Positions 48,649 to 58,313 of a DNA stretch of 64,000 nt are shown here, piece by piece. The translations under genes and the position numbers were made by a program. Each line of letters opens with the position of its first letter. The first letter of the stretch is position 1. This DNA comes from Rhodanobacter sp. (GTDB taxonomy: Bacteria; Pseudomonadota; Gammaproteobacteria; Xanthomonadales; Rhodanobacteraceae), in NCBI GenBank assembly GCA_004298015.1, contig SCSE01000087.1, forward strand, positions 1 to 64,000, in the 5' to 3' direction. Below the pieces are notes generated by a model that worked only from the letters and a program-made list of their open reading frames with translations, was not told where the DNA came from and did no database searches.

Positions 48649-49509
48649 TCAATGCTTGCCGGAGGGGGTATTGGACGATTTGCTGCTGCCACTGGACGAA
48701 CCATTGACCAGGAACTTGCCGATAAGGTCCTCCAACTGCATCGCCGACTGAGTCAGAATCAGCTGACTGCCGTTCTTGAGCACATCCGGCGACCCACCCG
48801 GCTGGATCGCCACGTACTGCGTGCCGATCAAACCACTGGTGAATACCGCCGCTGCCGAATCGTCGGGAATCTGGTTGTAGCGCTTGTCGATGGCCATGGT
48901 GACCTTGGCATCCAGTTTGACCGGATCAACCTGAACCGCCTGCACACTGCCGATCGGGACCCCCGCCATCTTCACCGGAGCGCCGACCGACAACGTGCCC
49001 ACGTTGCTGAAGCGCGCGCTCACGGTATACGTCCCGCCCAGGTTGTCGGCCACCCCGCCAGCGCCGAAGAACTTGCCCAACATCGCCTCAAGTTGCTGGG
49101 CCGGCTTGGTCAGCGCCAGCGTGCCGCCGTCGGCCACGACCTTTTTTGAATGGCCGTATTCGATACCGATGTACTGGTCGCCAAGCAGGCCGCTGGTATA
49201 GATGCTTGCCACCGAATCCAGCGGAATCTTGTCGTAGCGTTTGTCGATGGAGAGCTTCACATCGGCGGCATCCTGACCTGATGCCAGGCCGATCGACTCC
49301 ACCTGGCCGACCCGCACACCGGCGATCTTCACCGGGGCACGATCCTTCAACTGGCCGATATTGGCGAAATGCGCCTCCACCGTGTAACTGGCACCTTGAT
49401 GCACATTGGCGATCGAAGTGGTCTGCGTCGCCAGATAAGCCAGCGCTGCAAAACCGAGCACGATGAACAGACCGGTGCCGACAGCGTATGAACTTCTTGG
49501 TTGGCTCAC
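48649..49509 (-). CDS. mlaD: MlaD with two tandem MCE domains
   Basis: 286 residues from GTG 49509 (SQPRSSYAVG follows, GAGGG upstream). A TTG frame to 49533 is less likely. One membrane segment (GLFIVLGFAALAYLA) is followed by two MCE-like copies. The first is from YTVEAHFANIGQLKDRAPVK and the second from YTVSARFSNVGTLSVGAPVK; both continue into IDKRY and TSGLxGxQY. Classical MlaD of E. coli has one MCE domain in about 180 residues, so this protein looks internally duplicated. A Ser-rich tail ends it. MlaD rings bind lipid at the periplasmic face of MlaFE. Confidence 0.93.
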   Translation of the reverse strand: MSQPRSSYAVGTGLFIVLGFAALAYLATQTTSIANVHQGASYTVEAHFANIGQLKDRAPVKIAGVRVGQVESIGLASGQDAADVKLSIDKRYDKIPLDSVASIYTSGLLGDQYIGIEYGHSKKVVADGGTLALTKPAQQLEAMLGKFFGAGGVADNLGGTYTVSARFSNVGTLSVGAPVKMAGVPIGSVQAVQVDPVKLDAKVTMAIDKRYNQIPDDSAAAVFTSGLIGTQYVAIQPGGSPDVLKNGSQLILTQSAMQLEDLIGKFLVNGSSSGSSKSSNTPSGKH

Positions 49510-49558
49510 GGCACGGCCCTCGTCAGGTTGCAAATGTATGGAAAAATGTTCATGGCAG

Positions 49559-50335
49559 TCACATCAGGAAAGCGGTGAGCACGAAATCGAGTGCCAGGAT
49601 GGCAATCGACGAAGCCACCACGGTGCGGGTCGTGGCGTAGGCCACCCCCTCGCTGGTCGGCGGTGTGGCGAATCCCTGATAGACCGCAATCAGTGATACC
49701 ACCAAGCCGAATGCCAGGCTCTTCAACAGCACGCCATTGACAATGTCGGTGCGCAGATTGACCACGGCGGTCATGTTCGACCAGAAGGTGCCGTTGTCGA
49801 TGCCCAGCCAGGTCACGCCGACCAGGTGAGCACCAAAAATTGCCATCGCGCAGAACACGCAGGTCAGCAACGGCATCGCGATCAGTCCGGCCAGAAACCG
49901 CGGCGTGGCGACATAGGCAATCGGATCGACCGCCATCAGCTCCATCGCGTCGATCTGATCGGTGGCGCGCATCAGGCCGATCTCCGCAGTGATGGCGGTA
50001 CCGGCGCGCCCGGCAAACAGCAGTGCGGTCACCACCGGACCCAGTTCCCGATACACCGCCAGCGCCACCACCATGCCGCTGGCCGAAGTGCTGCCGAAGA
50101 TCGACAGTACGTGGTACAGCTGCAGCATCAACACCATGCCCACGAACAATCCGCAGACCATGATGATGGTCAGGCTCATCGCGCCGACAAACCACAGCTG
50201 GCGAATCGTTTCGCGAAAATAACGCAAACTGCGTGGAATCGCCGCCAGCAAGGTCAACAGGAACAGCCCGCCATTGCCGATCTGCTCCAGCGACTGGATC
50301 ACCACGTTGCCGCCCGTTCGCTTCCGCGGGTTCAT
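49559..50335 (-). CDS. mlaE: ABC permease MlaE
   Basis: 258 residues from ATG 50335, which overlaps the end of mlaF; the longer frame to 50437 is rejected. The membrane domain has FVGAMSLTIIMVCGLFVGMV, then the family motif RELGPVVTALLFAGRAGTAI and AEIGLMRATDQIDAMELMAV. The C-terminal segment is ASSIAILALDFVLTAFLM. It is the membrane subunit of the phospholipid transporter, working as a dimer with MlaF. Confidence 0.95.
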   Translation of the reverse strand: MNPRKRTGGNVVIQSLEQIGNGGLFLLTLLAAIPRSLRYFRETIRQLWFVGAMSLTIIMVCGLFVGMVLMLQLYHVLSIFGSTSASGMVVALAVYRELGPVVTALLFAGRAGTAITAEIGLMRATDQIDAMELMAVDPIAYVATPRFLAGLIAMPLLTCVFCAMAIFGAHLVGVTWLGIDNGTFWSNMTAVVNLRTDIVNGVLLKSLAFGLVVSLIAVYQGFATPPTSEGVAYATTRTVVASSIAILALDFVLTAFLM

Positions 50336-51168
50336 TTCACCGCTCCCGAAAAACCCAGTGCCTGGCCGAGGTCGCCAGCGGGGTACTGGAACGGCACCGG
50401 ACCATCGGCCTCGCCACCGAAGAACTGCCGGGTCCACGGCGAGCCGTCTGCGGCGATGGTCTTGGGGTCACCCTGTGCGACCACCTTGCCATTGGCGATC
50501 AGGAAAACGTGATCTGCCACCTGCTTGATCGCCTCGATTTCGTGCGCCACCAGCACACTGGTGATGCCGAGTGTCCGGTTGAGTGTGCGGATCAATTTCA
50601 GCACCTGGTTGAGGGCTACCGGATCGAGCCCCACGAAGGGTTCATCGTAGAGGATCAGCATCGGGTCGAACACGATCGCCCGGGCCAGCGCCACCCGGCG
50701 GGCCATGCCACCGGACAACTCGCTCGGCATCAGGCCCGCCGCACCGCGCAATCCCACGGCCTGCAGCTTCATCAGCACCAGATTGCGGATCAGCACTTCG
50801 GGCAGTTTCGTATGCTGGCGCAATGGAAACGCCACGTTCTCGAACACGTCGTAGTCGGTCAGCAGCGCCGAATTCTGAAACAGATAACCGATCCCCTCGC
50901 GCAACGCGAACAGACGCTCGCGCGACAAGGTAGCCACATTCTCCCCGTTCACCAGGATTTCGCCGGCATCGCCGCGCATCTGGCCGGTGATGTGCTTGAG
51001 CAAGGTGGTCTTGCCGGTGCCGCTGGGGCCCATGATCGCGGTGACCTTGCCCCGCGGGATGTCCATATCCAGTGCGTCGAAAATGGTCTTGCCATTCAAC
51101 ACGGTAGTCAGCCCGCGAACACGCACCAACGTGCTGTCATCGGTCGTGGCGTGAACGGGATCAGTCAT
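50332..51168 (-). CDS. mlaF: ABC ATPase MlaF
   Basis: About 278 residues from ATG 51168 (MTDPVHATTDDS). ATG 51183 and 51225 are also in frame and none has a clear ribosome site. Walker A is MGPSGTGKTTLL, signature is LSGGMARR, and Walker B is LILYDEPFVGLDPV. The Met-Ala-Arg-Arg after the signature is typical of MlaF. It powers the Mla system. First gene of mlaFEDCB. Confidence 0.93.
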   Translation of the reverse strand: MTDPVHATTDDSTLVRVRGLTTVLNGKTIFDALDMDIPRGKVTAIMGPSGTGKTTLLKHITGQMRGDAGEILVNGENVATLSRERLFALREGIGYLFQNSALLTDYDVFENVAFPLRQHTKLPEVLIRNLVLMKLQAVGLRGAAGLMPSELSGGMARRVALARAIVFDPMLILYDEPFVGLDPVALNQVLKLIRTLNRTLGITSVLVAHEIEAIKQVADHVFLIANGKVVAQGDPKTIAADGSPWTRQFFGGEADGPVPFQYPAGDLGQALGFSGAVK

Positions 51169-51246
51169 GGATGAGGGCATCATGCGAAAGCGCTGAAGGT
51201 AGCCGAAGATATCAGCAAAGGCCATGAAGCCGTTGGTACCACCGCC

Positions 51247-51882
51247 TCATTTGGGCGCATCGGCGGCCAGCAGCTCGGCAATCAAGGCCTCATGCCGACG
51301 CCACTGCAACGCGCTGCGTTGACGTACCGCGCGCACGATGGCCTGCAGATCGGCCAATGCCTGCTCGAAAGCGTCATTGATCAGGATGTAGTCGAACTCA
51401 TGGGCGTGCGCAATCTCCCCGCGGGAATTGTGCAGCCGACGCTCGATCACCTCGGCGCTGTCCGAACCACGACCGCGCAGACGACGCTCCAGTTCGGCCC
51501 GGGACGGCGGCAGGATGAACACGCTGATACAGTCGGGCTTGCTGCGGCGGATCTGTTCGGCCCCCTGCCAGTCGATCTCCAGCAACACGTCGCGGCCCTG
51601 CGCCAGCAACGCCTGCACCGTGGTCCGCGAGGTGCCGTAGAGGTTGCCATGTACCTCGGCGTGTTCCAGAAAGATGTTGTCGGCGACCTCGCGCTCGAAC
51701 TCGCCACGCTCGACAAAATAATAATGCCTGCCGTAGCGCTCGCCAGGCCGGGGCGGCCGTGTGGTGTGCGATACCGACAGGGAGATCGCCGGCTCGCGTT
51801 CGAGCAGGGCATTGACCAGGGTGGACTTGCCGGCGCCGGAGGGCGCCGCGACCACAAACAACGTACCGGCTTCAATCGACAT
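51247..51882 (-). CDS. gmk: guanylate kinase
   Basis: 211 residues. P-loop APSGAGKSTLVNALL, GMP-binding SVSHTTRPPRPGERYGRHYYF, and EIDWQGAEQIRRSKPD identify it. It phosphorylates GMP to GDP in nucleotide metabolism. It is preceded by yicC, an order common in proteobacteria. Here the mla operon, not rpoZ, follows. Confidence 0.96.
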   Translation of the reverse strand: MSIEAGTLFVVAAPSGAGKSTLVNALLEREPAISLSVSHTTRPPRPGERYGRHYYFVERGEFEREVADNIFLEHAEVHGNLYGTSRTTVQALLAQGRDVLLEIDWQGAEQIRRSKPDCISVFILPPSRAELERRLRGRGSDSAEVIERRLHNSRGEIAHAHEFDYILINDAFEQALADLQAIVRAVRQRSALQWRRHEALIAELLAADAPK

Positions 51883-51903
51883 GAGGATTCGACGCTCGTT
51901 TGC

Positions 51904-51928
51904 ACCCTCTCCCCGCGCGGGGGAGGGT
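51904..51928. terminator. imperfect hairpin between yicC and gmk
   Basis: ACCCTCTCCCCGC and GCGGGGGAGGGT pair with one unpaired T. There is no T-tract. It resembles palindromes that recur between genes in many proteobacteria. Confidence 0.4.
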
Positions 51929-51963
51929 TGGAGTGAAAGGCCGGGCGGGAGCGATACGCGTCG

Positions 51964-52824
51964 TCATTCGATGTTTTGCACCTGTTCGCGCATCTGTTCA
52001 ATCAGCACCTTGAGTTCGACCGCGGCGTTGGTGCTGCGCGCATCGACCGATTTGGAACCCAGGGTATTGGCCTCGCGGTTGAACTCCTGCATCAGGAAAT
52101 CGAGCCGGCGACCGACCGGTTCGTCGAGGCCCAGCACGCGTCGGGTTTCGCCGATATGCGTACTGAGGCGGTCCAGCTCCTCGTCCACGTCGGTGCGGGT
52201 AATCTGCAGCACCAGCTCCTGTTCCAGCCGTCCGGGTTCCACCGGCTGCTTGAGATCAGCCAGCCGGGTTTCCAGGCGCGTCCGCAGTGCCGTACGGATC
52301 TGCGGCATCCATTGGCGTACGTCGGCGACCACGCACTCGATGCCGTCGAGCTTGTCGCGCAGGATCTGCTCCAGCTTTGCCCCTTCCCGCTCGCGCGTGG
52401 CAGTGAGAGTGTCCAGCGCCCGGTCCAGCACATCGAACAGGGCCGCCTGTTGCGCCTGCGGATCGCTTTCGGCCTGCCGCATCACGCCGGGGAAACGCAG
52501 CAATTCGGTGAACTCGATACGCATCCGAGGGAAGCGTGCATCGAGATCCAGCGCCAGCTCGGACAGCCGTTCCAGCATCACGCTGTCGACCTGCAACGCC
52601 TCGCCGCGGGCGTCGCCGGTACGGCGTACGGTCAGATCAAGCTTTCCGCGCGACAATTTGGCAGCTACCCGTTCGCGCAACAACGACTCCAGGCCGCGCA
52701 GATCCTCGGGCAGGCGCGGGCTGAGCTCCAGATAGCGGTGATTCACCGTGCGCAGTTCGCAGCTGAGTGTGCCGGCGGGACCCGTGGTCTCGGCACTGGC
52801 ATAGGCGGTCATGCTGCGAATCAT
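51964..52824 (-). CDS. yicC: YicC family endoribonuclease
   Basis: 286 residues from ATG 52824 (MIRSMTAYASAE), the invariant family start; the longer frame to 52941 is rejected. ELRTVNHRYLELSPRLPEDL and a Glu/Arg-rich C-terminus ending VKVLIEQMREQVQNIE-like sequence are characteristic. YicC proteins are stress-related RNases. It is divergent from rph across 79 bases and upstream of gmk. Confidence 0.93.
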   Translation of the reverse strand: MIRSMTAYASAETTGPAGTLSCELRTVNHRYLELSPRLPEDLRGLESLLRERVAAKLSRGKLDLTVRRTGDARGEALQVDSVMLERLSELALDLDARFPRMRIEFTELLRFPGVMRQAESDPQAQQAALFDVLDRALDTLTATREREGAKLEQILRDKLDGIECVVADVRQWMPQIRTALRTRLETRLADLKQPVEPGRLEQELVLQITRTDVDEELDRLSTHIGETRRVLGLDEPVGRRLDFLMQEFNREANTLGSKSVDARSTNAAVELKVLIEQMREQVQNIE

Positions 52825-52903
52825 GGTGGAACCGTCCGGCGCGGGATAAAGGAACGCAATGGTAAACTCTCCGGTCCTGCCTTGCCCAATCCGGCCACTC
52901 CCC

Positions 52904-53641
52904 ATGAATTCCGTTACCCGTCCCAGCGGCCGCGCCAGCAATCAATTACGCACGGTCAGCATCGAACGTCATTACACCCGCCACGCCGAAGGCTCGGTAC
53001 TGGTCAGTTTCGGCGACACCCGTGTGCTGTGCACCGCCAGCATCGAGGACCGGACCCCCGCGTGGCTGCGCGGCAAGGGCGAGGGCTGGGTCACCGCCGA
53101 GTACGGCATGCTGCCACGCGCCACCCATACACGCATGCAGCGCGAAGCCGCCCGTGGCGGCCAGGGCGGGCGCACCATGGAGATCCAGCGCCTGATCGGC
53201 CGCAGCCTGCGCGCCTGCGTCAATCGCCAGGCCCTGGGTGAACGCGTGATTACCCTCGATTGCGATGTACTGCAGGCCGACGGTGGTACGCGCACGGCGG
53301 CCATCACCGGCGCCTATGTGGCCCTGGTCGATGCCGTGACCGGGCTGATGAAGCGTGAAAACCTGAAGCGCAACCCGATTGTCGGTGCGGTAGCGGCCGT
53401 TTCCGTGGGCATCTACCAGGGCCTGCCGGTACTCGACCTCGATTACGCCGAAGACGCCAACTGCGACACCGACATGAACGTGGTGATGAACGACGGCGGC
53501 GGCTTCATCGAAGTGCAGGGCACCGCCGAGGGCCACGCGTTTCGTCGTGACGAAATGGACGCCTTGCTGGTGCTGGCCGAGCAAGGTATCGGTGAACTGG
53601 TTGCCGCACAGCGCGCGGCGCTGGCGTCCTCAACGCCGTAA
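52904..53641 (+). CDS. rph: ribonuclease PH
   Basis: 245 residues from ATG 52904. Motifs include [60 protein letters not shown] and the active-site region [21 protein letters not shown] further motif is [18 protein letters not shown]. It is a phosphorolytic 3' exonuclease that trims tRNA precursors. The gene leads a plus-strand run rph-rdgB-hemW. Confidence 0.97.
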   Translation: MNSVTRPSGRASNQLRTVSIERHYTRHAEGSVLVSFGDTRVLCTASIEDRTPAWLRGKGEGWVTAEYGMLPRATHTRMQREAARGGQGGRTMEIQRLIGRSLRACVNRQALGERVITLDCDVLQADGGTRTAAITGAYVALVDAVTGLMKRENLKRNPIVGAVAAVSVGIYQGLPVLDLDYAEDANCDTDMNVVMNDGGGFIEVQGTAEGHAFRRDEMDALLVLAEQGIGELVAAQRAALASSTP

Positions 53642-53732
53642 GCATGCCACGCTAGCGTAGCGATCACGCCCATCCATTTGCTGCGCGTGAAGGCAAGGCG
53701 CTGCCAACAACATCCAAAGGATCGGTACCCAC

Positions 53733-54332
53733 ATGCAACGCATCGTCCTGGCCAGCAGCAACCGTGGCAAGCTCGCCGAGTTCAACGCCCTGCTGGCGGG
53801 TAGCGGGTTGGAAGTGGTCGCGCAGGCGAGCCTTGGCATCGACGATGCCGAAGAGAGCGGCCTCAGCTTCATCGAAAACGCCTTGCTCAAGGCACGTCAT
53901 GCGGCACAGGCGAGCGGGCTTCCCGCTCTGGCCGACGATTCCGGGCTGTGCGTACCGGCCCTGGGAGGCGCCCCGGGGCTGTATTCGGCCCGCTACGCCG
54001 GCAGCCACGGCGACGCCGTGGCGAACAACGCAAGGCTCCTGCGCGAACTCGATGGTCTGCCGCAGGACAGGCGCGAAGCGTTCTTCATCTGCGTGCTGGT
54101 CCTGCTGCAACGCGCCGACGATCCCACGCCACTGGTCGTCGAGGGCCGCTGGCATGGTCGCGTGCTCGAGACGCCGCGCGGCGTCGGCGGATTCGGCTAC
54201 GACCCGCTGTTTCTGCCCGCAGGCCAGCTGACCAGCGCTGCCGAACTGGATCCGGCGCTGAAGAATCGCCTCAGCCATCGTGGCCAGGCCCTGGCGCAGT
54301 TGCATGCCCGGCTGTCCGAATGCGGCGGCTGA
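53733..54332 (+). CDS. rdgB: XTP/dITP pyrophosphatase (RdgB/HAM1)
   Basis: 199 residues. The family start IVLASSNRGKLAEFNALL is followed by ESGLSFIENALLKARHA and DDSGLCVPALGGAPGLYSAR. GVGGFGYDPLFLP lies towards the C-terminus. It removes deaminated purine nucleotides from the pool. It ends 4 bases before hemW. Confidence 0.97.
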   Translation: MQRIVLASSNRGKLAEFNALLAGSGLEVVAQASLGIDDAEESGLSFIENALLKARHAAQASGLPALADDSGLCVPALGGAPGLYSARYAGSHGDAVANNARLLRELDGLPQDRREAFFICVLVLLQRADDPTPLVVEGRWHGRVLETPRGVGGFGYDPLFLPAGQLTSAAELDPALKNRLSHRGQALAQLHARLSECGG

Positions 54333-54336
54333 CGGC

Positions 54337-55503
54337 ATGAGCCTGATCGCACCACCGCTGTCGCTCTACATCCACATGCCCTGGTGCGTGAAGAAATGCC
54401 CTTACTGCGACTTCAACTCGCATGGCCTGCGCCATGAGCCACCACCGTACGCCGACTACATCGATCATCTGCTGGCCGACCTCGACGCCGATCGCGCCGA
54501 CTTCGGCGACGCGCTGAGCGGCCGCCCTATCGTCAGCATTTTCTTCGGCGGCGGCACGCCGAGCCTGTTCGCGCCGGAGCTGATCGCGCGGCTGCTTGAT
54601 GGGGTGCGCGAACGGCTGCCGTTGCACGACGAGGTCGAAATCACCTTGGAGACCAACCCCGGCACGGTCGAACACGGTCGCTTCGACGGCTACCTGGCGG
54701 CCGGCGTGAATCGGCTCTCGTTCGGGATCCAGAGCTTCGACGACGACAAGCTGAACCGGCTCGGTCGCATCCACAGCGCCAGTGAAGCCGAATCTGCGGT
54801 CAAATCCGCTCAGGATGCCGGCTATGCCAACATCAACCTGGACCTGATGTACGCCCTGCCCCGGCAAACGCTCGACGGTGCGCTGAACGACATCGAACGC
54901 GCGCTCGTACTCGATCCGGCACACATCTCCCATTACCAGCTGACGCTGGAGCCGAATACCGCGTTCGCCGCCAACCCGCCACCGCTTCCGGACCACGACC
55001 ATGCCTGGGCGATGCAGGAGGCATGCGAGCAGCGCCTGGCCAGCGCCGGTTATGCCCAGTATGAAATTTCGGCCTATGCCATCGCCGATCGTCGTTGTGT
55101 GCACAACCTCAACTACTGGCGCTTCGGCGACTACCTCGGGATCGGCGCCGGAGCCCATGGCAAACTCAGCGACGCCCGTACCGGCCGCGTCCGTCGCCGC
55201 TGGAAGACCCGCCATCCACGCGCCTACCTGGCTGCCCATGGCCAGCCGGAGCGCATCGGCGGCGACGATACCGTCGGTCCGGCCGAACTGCCCTTCGAAT
55301 ACATGTTGAACGCCTTGCGCCTGATCGACGGGGTGCCCCTCGGCGACTTCAGCGATCGAACCGGCCTGCCGCGCGAAACCATCGCCACGACGCTGGAGGT
55401 CGCCCGGCAACATGGGTGGCTGTACGAAAACGACGGGCGATTGCAAACCACCGCGCTAGGTCAACGCTTTCTGAATGACGTAGTGGCAAGTTTCCTGGCC
55501 TGA
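54337..55503 (+). CDS. hemW: radical SAM protein HemW (heme chaperone)
   Basis: 388 residues from ATG 54337. The radical SAM motif CxxxCxxC plus the HemW-typical neighbour appear in HMPWCVKKCPYCDFNSHG. GGGTPSLF, ETNPGTVEHGRFDGYLAAGV and GIQSFDDDKLNRLGRIH follow. The C-terminal domain contains HNLNYWRFGDYLGIGAGAHG. Long called a coproporphyrinogen oxidase-like protein, HemW binds and delivers heme. Adjacent rdgB-hemW is the standard order. Confidence 0.96.
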   Translation: MSLIAPPLSLYIHMPWCVKKCPYCDFNSHGLRHEPPPYADYIDHLLADLDADRADFGDALSGRPIVSIFFGGGTPSLFAPELIARLLDGVRERLPLHDEVEITLETNPGTVEHGRFDGYLAAGVNRLSFGIQSFDDDKLNRLGRIHSASEAESAVKSAQDAGYANINLDLMYALPRQTLDGALNDIERALVLDPAHISHYQLTLEPNTAFAANPPPLPDHDHAWAMQEACEQRLASAGYAQYEISAYAIADRRCVHNLNYWRFGDYLGIGAGAHGKLSDARTGRVRRRWKTRHPRAYLAAHGQPERIGGDDTVGPAELPFEYMLNALRLIDGVPLGDFSDRTGLPRETIATTLEVARQHGWLYENDGRLQTTALGQRFLNDVVASFLA

Positions 55504-55581
55504 GCCGTTTTCGACAACCCGTGACAGACGGGAAGTAACCGGCCTAAACTTGGGTCTCCGGGGAAACAGACAGGTTCTCGC

Positions 55582-57957
55582 ATGAATAATGTCGAAAAGG
55601 ATCGACGGCACACCTCCGCGTGCCAGGAATCCACCCACACAACACCCCCTCGCTGGCCAGCGCGTGCGCAGCGACTCCTCGATGCCAGTTTCACCCAGTG
55701 CGCGACTTCGCTGCGTGAGCCGCTGCGTCAATGCCTCGCCAAATGCGAGCAACAGTTATTCATGCTGGCCGAACGCGCGCGCCTGCCGGCAGAGCAGCAG
55801 GACTGCCTGGTCAGCCGCCAACGCGTGCTGCAGGATCGAGTGCTGTTCGAACAGCGCTTCGCCAGCAGGCTGCAAGCGGAATTCAACCACCTCAGCCGGT
55901 CAGCAGTCGAGAAATCCGAAACCCCTGCCGTCAAGCCATGGCAATCGCTGGAGCTGCTCGACACCCTCGAACAGGAGTGCTCGATGGCAGTCGAACAGCT
56001 CGGGATTCGCGGAGAAAGCCGCCACAGCGAAGTGTTGCAGGACCTCGGATACCGGATCGCCGTATTGATGGGCGCGCCCCCGCTGGAAGCTTCGACGCTG
56101 CCGCTAGGACCTCACGCGCTTGCCAGGGCATTCCACGAAACCAGCAATGAACTGAAGCTTCCCGTGGGACACCACCTGCTGATGCTCCAGAGCTTCGATC
56201 AGCACGTCATTCCAAGCCTCGCCCCCTTGTACGAAGCGGTCAACGCACTGCTGCTTGGTGACGGCATTTTACCCCAGTTGCGCAGCACTCCGTTGCCGCG
56301 TCAGCTCTCGCAGCATCGACGAGGTACTCCAGAGATCGCCACGGAAGCCGCTGATGCAGCATCCCGGAAAAGTGTTGCTGCCCAGGGCGACTCCATCGAA
56401 GTTCTGGAGTCGCTGCGTGATCTTTTGGCCCAGCAACGCGCCCACCATGGCTCGAACGGTGCGGAGCCGGCGGGGCGCACTGCCAGCGAGGATGAATTGC
56501 AGACGGCGCTCGGCGCCTTGCAACATCACCTGGCGCAAGTGACGGACAAGGCCAGTCGGGAAATCCGCAGTGCCCAGAGGCTACGCGAGGAACTGCTCGC
56601 TCAACTCAACGTGGACAAGCCCGGAGGCGCTCTTCACACAGAACTGAGTGGCGAGCAAAATGACACCGTGGAACTGGTGGCCATGTTGTTCGAACAACTC
56701 GGACAGCAACTGAAGCAAGGTGGCGACGCACAGGCACTGCTGGGTGACATGCAATTGCCAGTGCTTCGAATGGCCGCGGCTGATCATGAGTTTTTCGAGA
56801 AAAATGAACATCCGGCGCGACAAGTACTGGACGCCGTCGCCGTAGCGGCCAGCGAGTGGCTCGACGACAACGATGACGCGACCACCCGTCCGCTGGCCGA
56901 AAAACTTGGACAACTGGTGCAGCGTGTCAACCAGGAGCCACCAAGCACAGGACTGTATACAACATTACTGGCCGATATCGAACACCATCTGGGTCTGCTT
57001 ACCCGCAAGGCGCAGACGGCCGAACGACGGCACGTCGAGGCAGCGAAGGGACGTGACCGTCTCGACCAGGCACGTCGACAAGCCGCGGACATGATTGCCG
57101 ATCGCATTACCCAATCACCACCTGACGGCTTGCTCCGCACCGTGCTGGATCGGGCATGGTCGGACGTATTGGCACTGACCTTGTTGCGTCATGGCCGCGA
57201 CAGCGACCCATTCAAGGCTCAATTGGCGGTGACCGATCAATTGCTCGGATTGCTTCCTATAGAAGACCCTCTCGCCTTGCAAATGGAAGTAATGGCCGGC
57301 CTGCAACAGATCGGCATGCATACCCAGGAGGCTTCGCAAGTAACCCGACAACTGCTCGGAAGCCCCCATGTGCCGCAGGCCCCCTCGGTGCAGAACGGAA
57401 AGCCCTCTCCGCCAGGGGCTGACACTACGAAGACCCCCGACTCGCCTCGTTATCCATCGATCCAACATCCCCGTCATGAGGCCGTATTTGCAAACAACTC
57501 TTCGCCCGGCACAGCTCCGGGCATCATCGATCTTGCCGACCGCCTGCAGCGACATCAGCGTCTCGGCAAACACGATGACGACGACATACGGTCGACTCCC
57601 GACATCACAGCGTCATCACTGAGTCCGCAACAGGCACAGATCCACAGCCGCTTGCTGAAGGTCCCGTTCGGTACCTGGTTCGAATTTCTCGACCCCGAGA
57701 CAGGCAAGCGCACGCAACGCAAGCTGGCTTGGTTCTCTCCAGTGTCCGGCAACATTCTGTTCGTTACGCGCCGGGGCATACGCGGCAACCCGATGAACTT
57801 GTGCCAGCTGGCCTGCGCCATCGCCGATGGTCAGGCGCATGAATTGTCGCAGCAAAATGACAGCATGCTGGATCGCGCCTGGCACAACCTGACCCATAGC
57901 CTGCGCCAGGGTGCCGGCCATCCGCGCGCCTCCAAGCATGAGAGCGAGCGTCCATGA
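55582..57957 (+). CDS. DUF1631 family protein
   Basis: 791 residues, soluble and mostly helical. The N-terminal half matches my memory of DUF1631 proteins from Xanthomonadales (LLDASFTQCATSLREPLRQC; AEFNHLSRSAVEKSE). The C-terminal 100 residues read KVPFGTWFEFLDPETGKRTQ, RKLAWFSPVSGNILFVTRRG and LCQLACAIADGQAHEL, a beta-rich segment that resembles a degenerate PilZ fold. The gene overlaps the following PilZ gene by 4 bases (ATGA), so the two products are probably made together. A role in c-di-GMP-linked regulation is inferred, not shown. Confidence 0.8.
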   Translation: MNNVEKDRRHTSACQESTHTTPPRWPARAQRLLDASFTQCATSLREPLRQCLAKCEQQLFMLAERARLPAEQQDCLVSRQRVLQDRVLFEQRFASRLQAEFNHLSRSAVEKSETPAVKPWQSLELLDTLEQECSMAVEQLGIRGESRHSEVLQDLGYRIAVLMGAPPLEASTLPLGPHALARAFHETSNELKLPVGHHLLMLQSFDQHVIPSLAPLYEAVNALLLGDGILPQLRSTPLPRQLSQHRRGTPEIATEAADAASRKSVAAQGDSIEVLESLRDLLAQQRAHHGSNGAEPAGRTASEDELQTALGALQHHLAQVTDKASREIRSAQRLREELLAQLNVDKPGGALHTELSGEQNDTVELVAMLFEQLGQQLKQGGDAQALLGDMQLPVLRMAAADHEFFEKNEHPARQVLDAVAVAASEWLDDNDDATTRPLAEKLGQLVQRVNQEPPSTGLYTTLLADIEHHLGLLTRKAQTAERRHVEAAKGRDRLDQARRQAADMIADRITQSPPDGLLRTVLDRAWSDVLALTLLRHGRDSDPFKAQLAVTDQLLGLLPIEDPLALQMEVMAGLQQIGMHTQEASQVTRQLLGSPHVPQAPSVQNGKPSPPGADTTKTPDSPRYPSIQHPRHEAVFANNSSPGTAPGIIDLADRLQRHQRLGKHDDDDIRSTPDITASSLSPQQAQIHSRLLKVPFGTWFEFLDPETGKRTQRKLAWFSPVSGNILFVTRRGIRGNPMNLCQLACAIADGQAHELSQQNDSMLDRAWHNLTHSLRQGAGHPRASKHESERP

Positions 57958-58313
57958 GAAGCACTACCGGTCTCACCAATACCCGCCGCGCTGAACGCAA
58001 GCGTGCCACATTCACCGCAGTTGTCACCGACGTGATAACCAACCAGCCTATCGGGCACCTCGGAAATCTTTCTTCAGGTGGCATGTTGCTGATCAGCTCG
58101 CAGGCGCCGCGCAGCGAGGCGGTCTATCAGGTGAGCATGGTGCTGCCGAGCTCGGGGCGGCTGCTGGTTGAATCGCAACCGATAGAAGTAGGGATTCAGG
58201 AGCAATGGCATGAGCCTGCGGCCAGTCCCGGGCAAATATGGGCAGGCTACCGGATCCTGGCCATCAGCCATGTTGATGCGACCAAGCTCGCAAACTGGCT
58301 GGAACACGCCTGA
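57954..58313 (+). CDS. PilZ-domain protein (c-di-GMP receptor)
   Basis: 119 residues, a single PilZ domain. The binding motifs are the Arg cluster RRAERKRATF (RxxxR) and NLSSGGMLL (D/N-x-S-x-x-G). It ends GYRILAISHVDATKLANWLE. It should bind cyclic di-GMP. Its start overlaps the DUF1631 stop. Confidence 0.9.
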   Translation: MRSTTGLTNTRRAERKRATFTAVVTDVITNQPIGHLGNLSSGGMLLISSQAPRSEAVYQVSMVLPSSGRLLVESQPIEVGIQEQWHEPAASPGQIWAGYRILAISHVDATKLANWLEHA

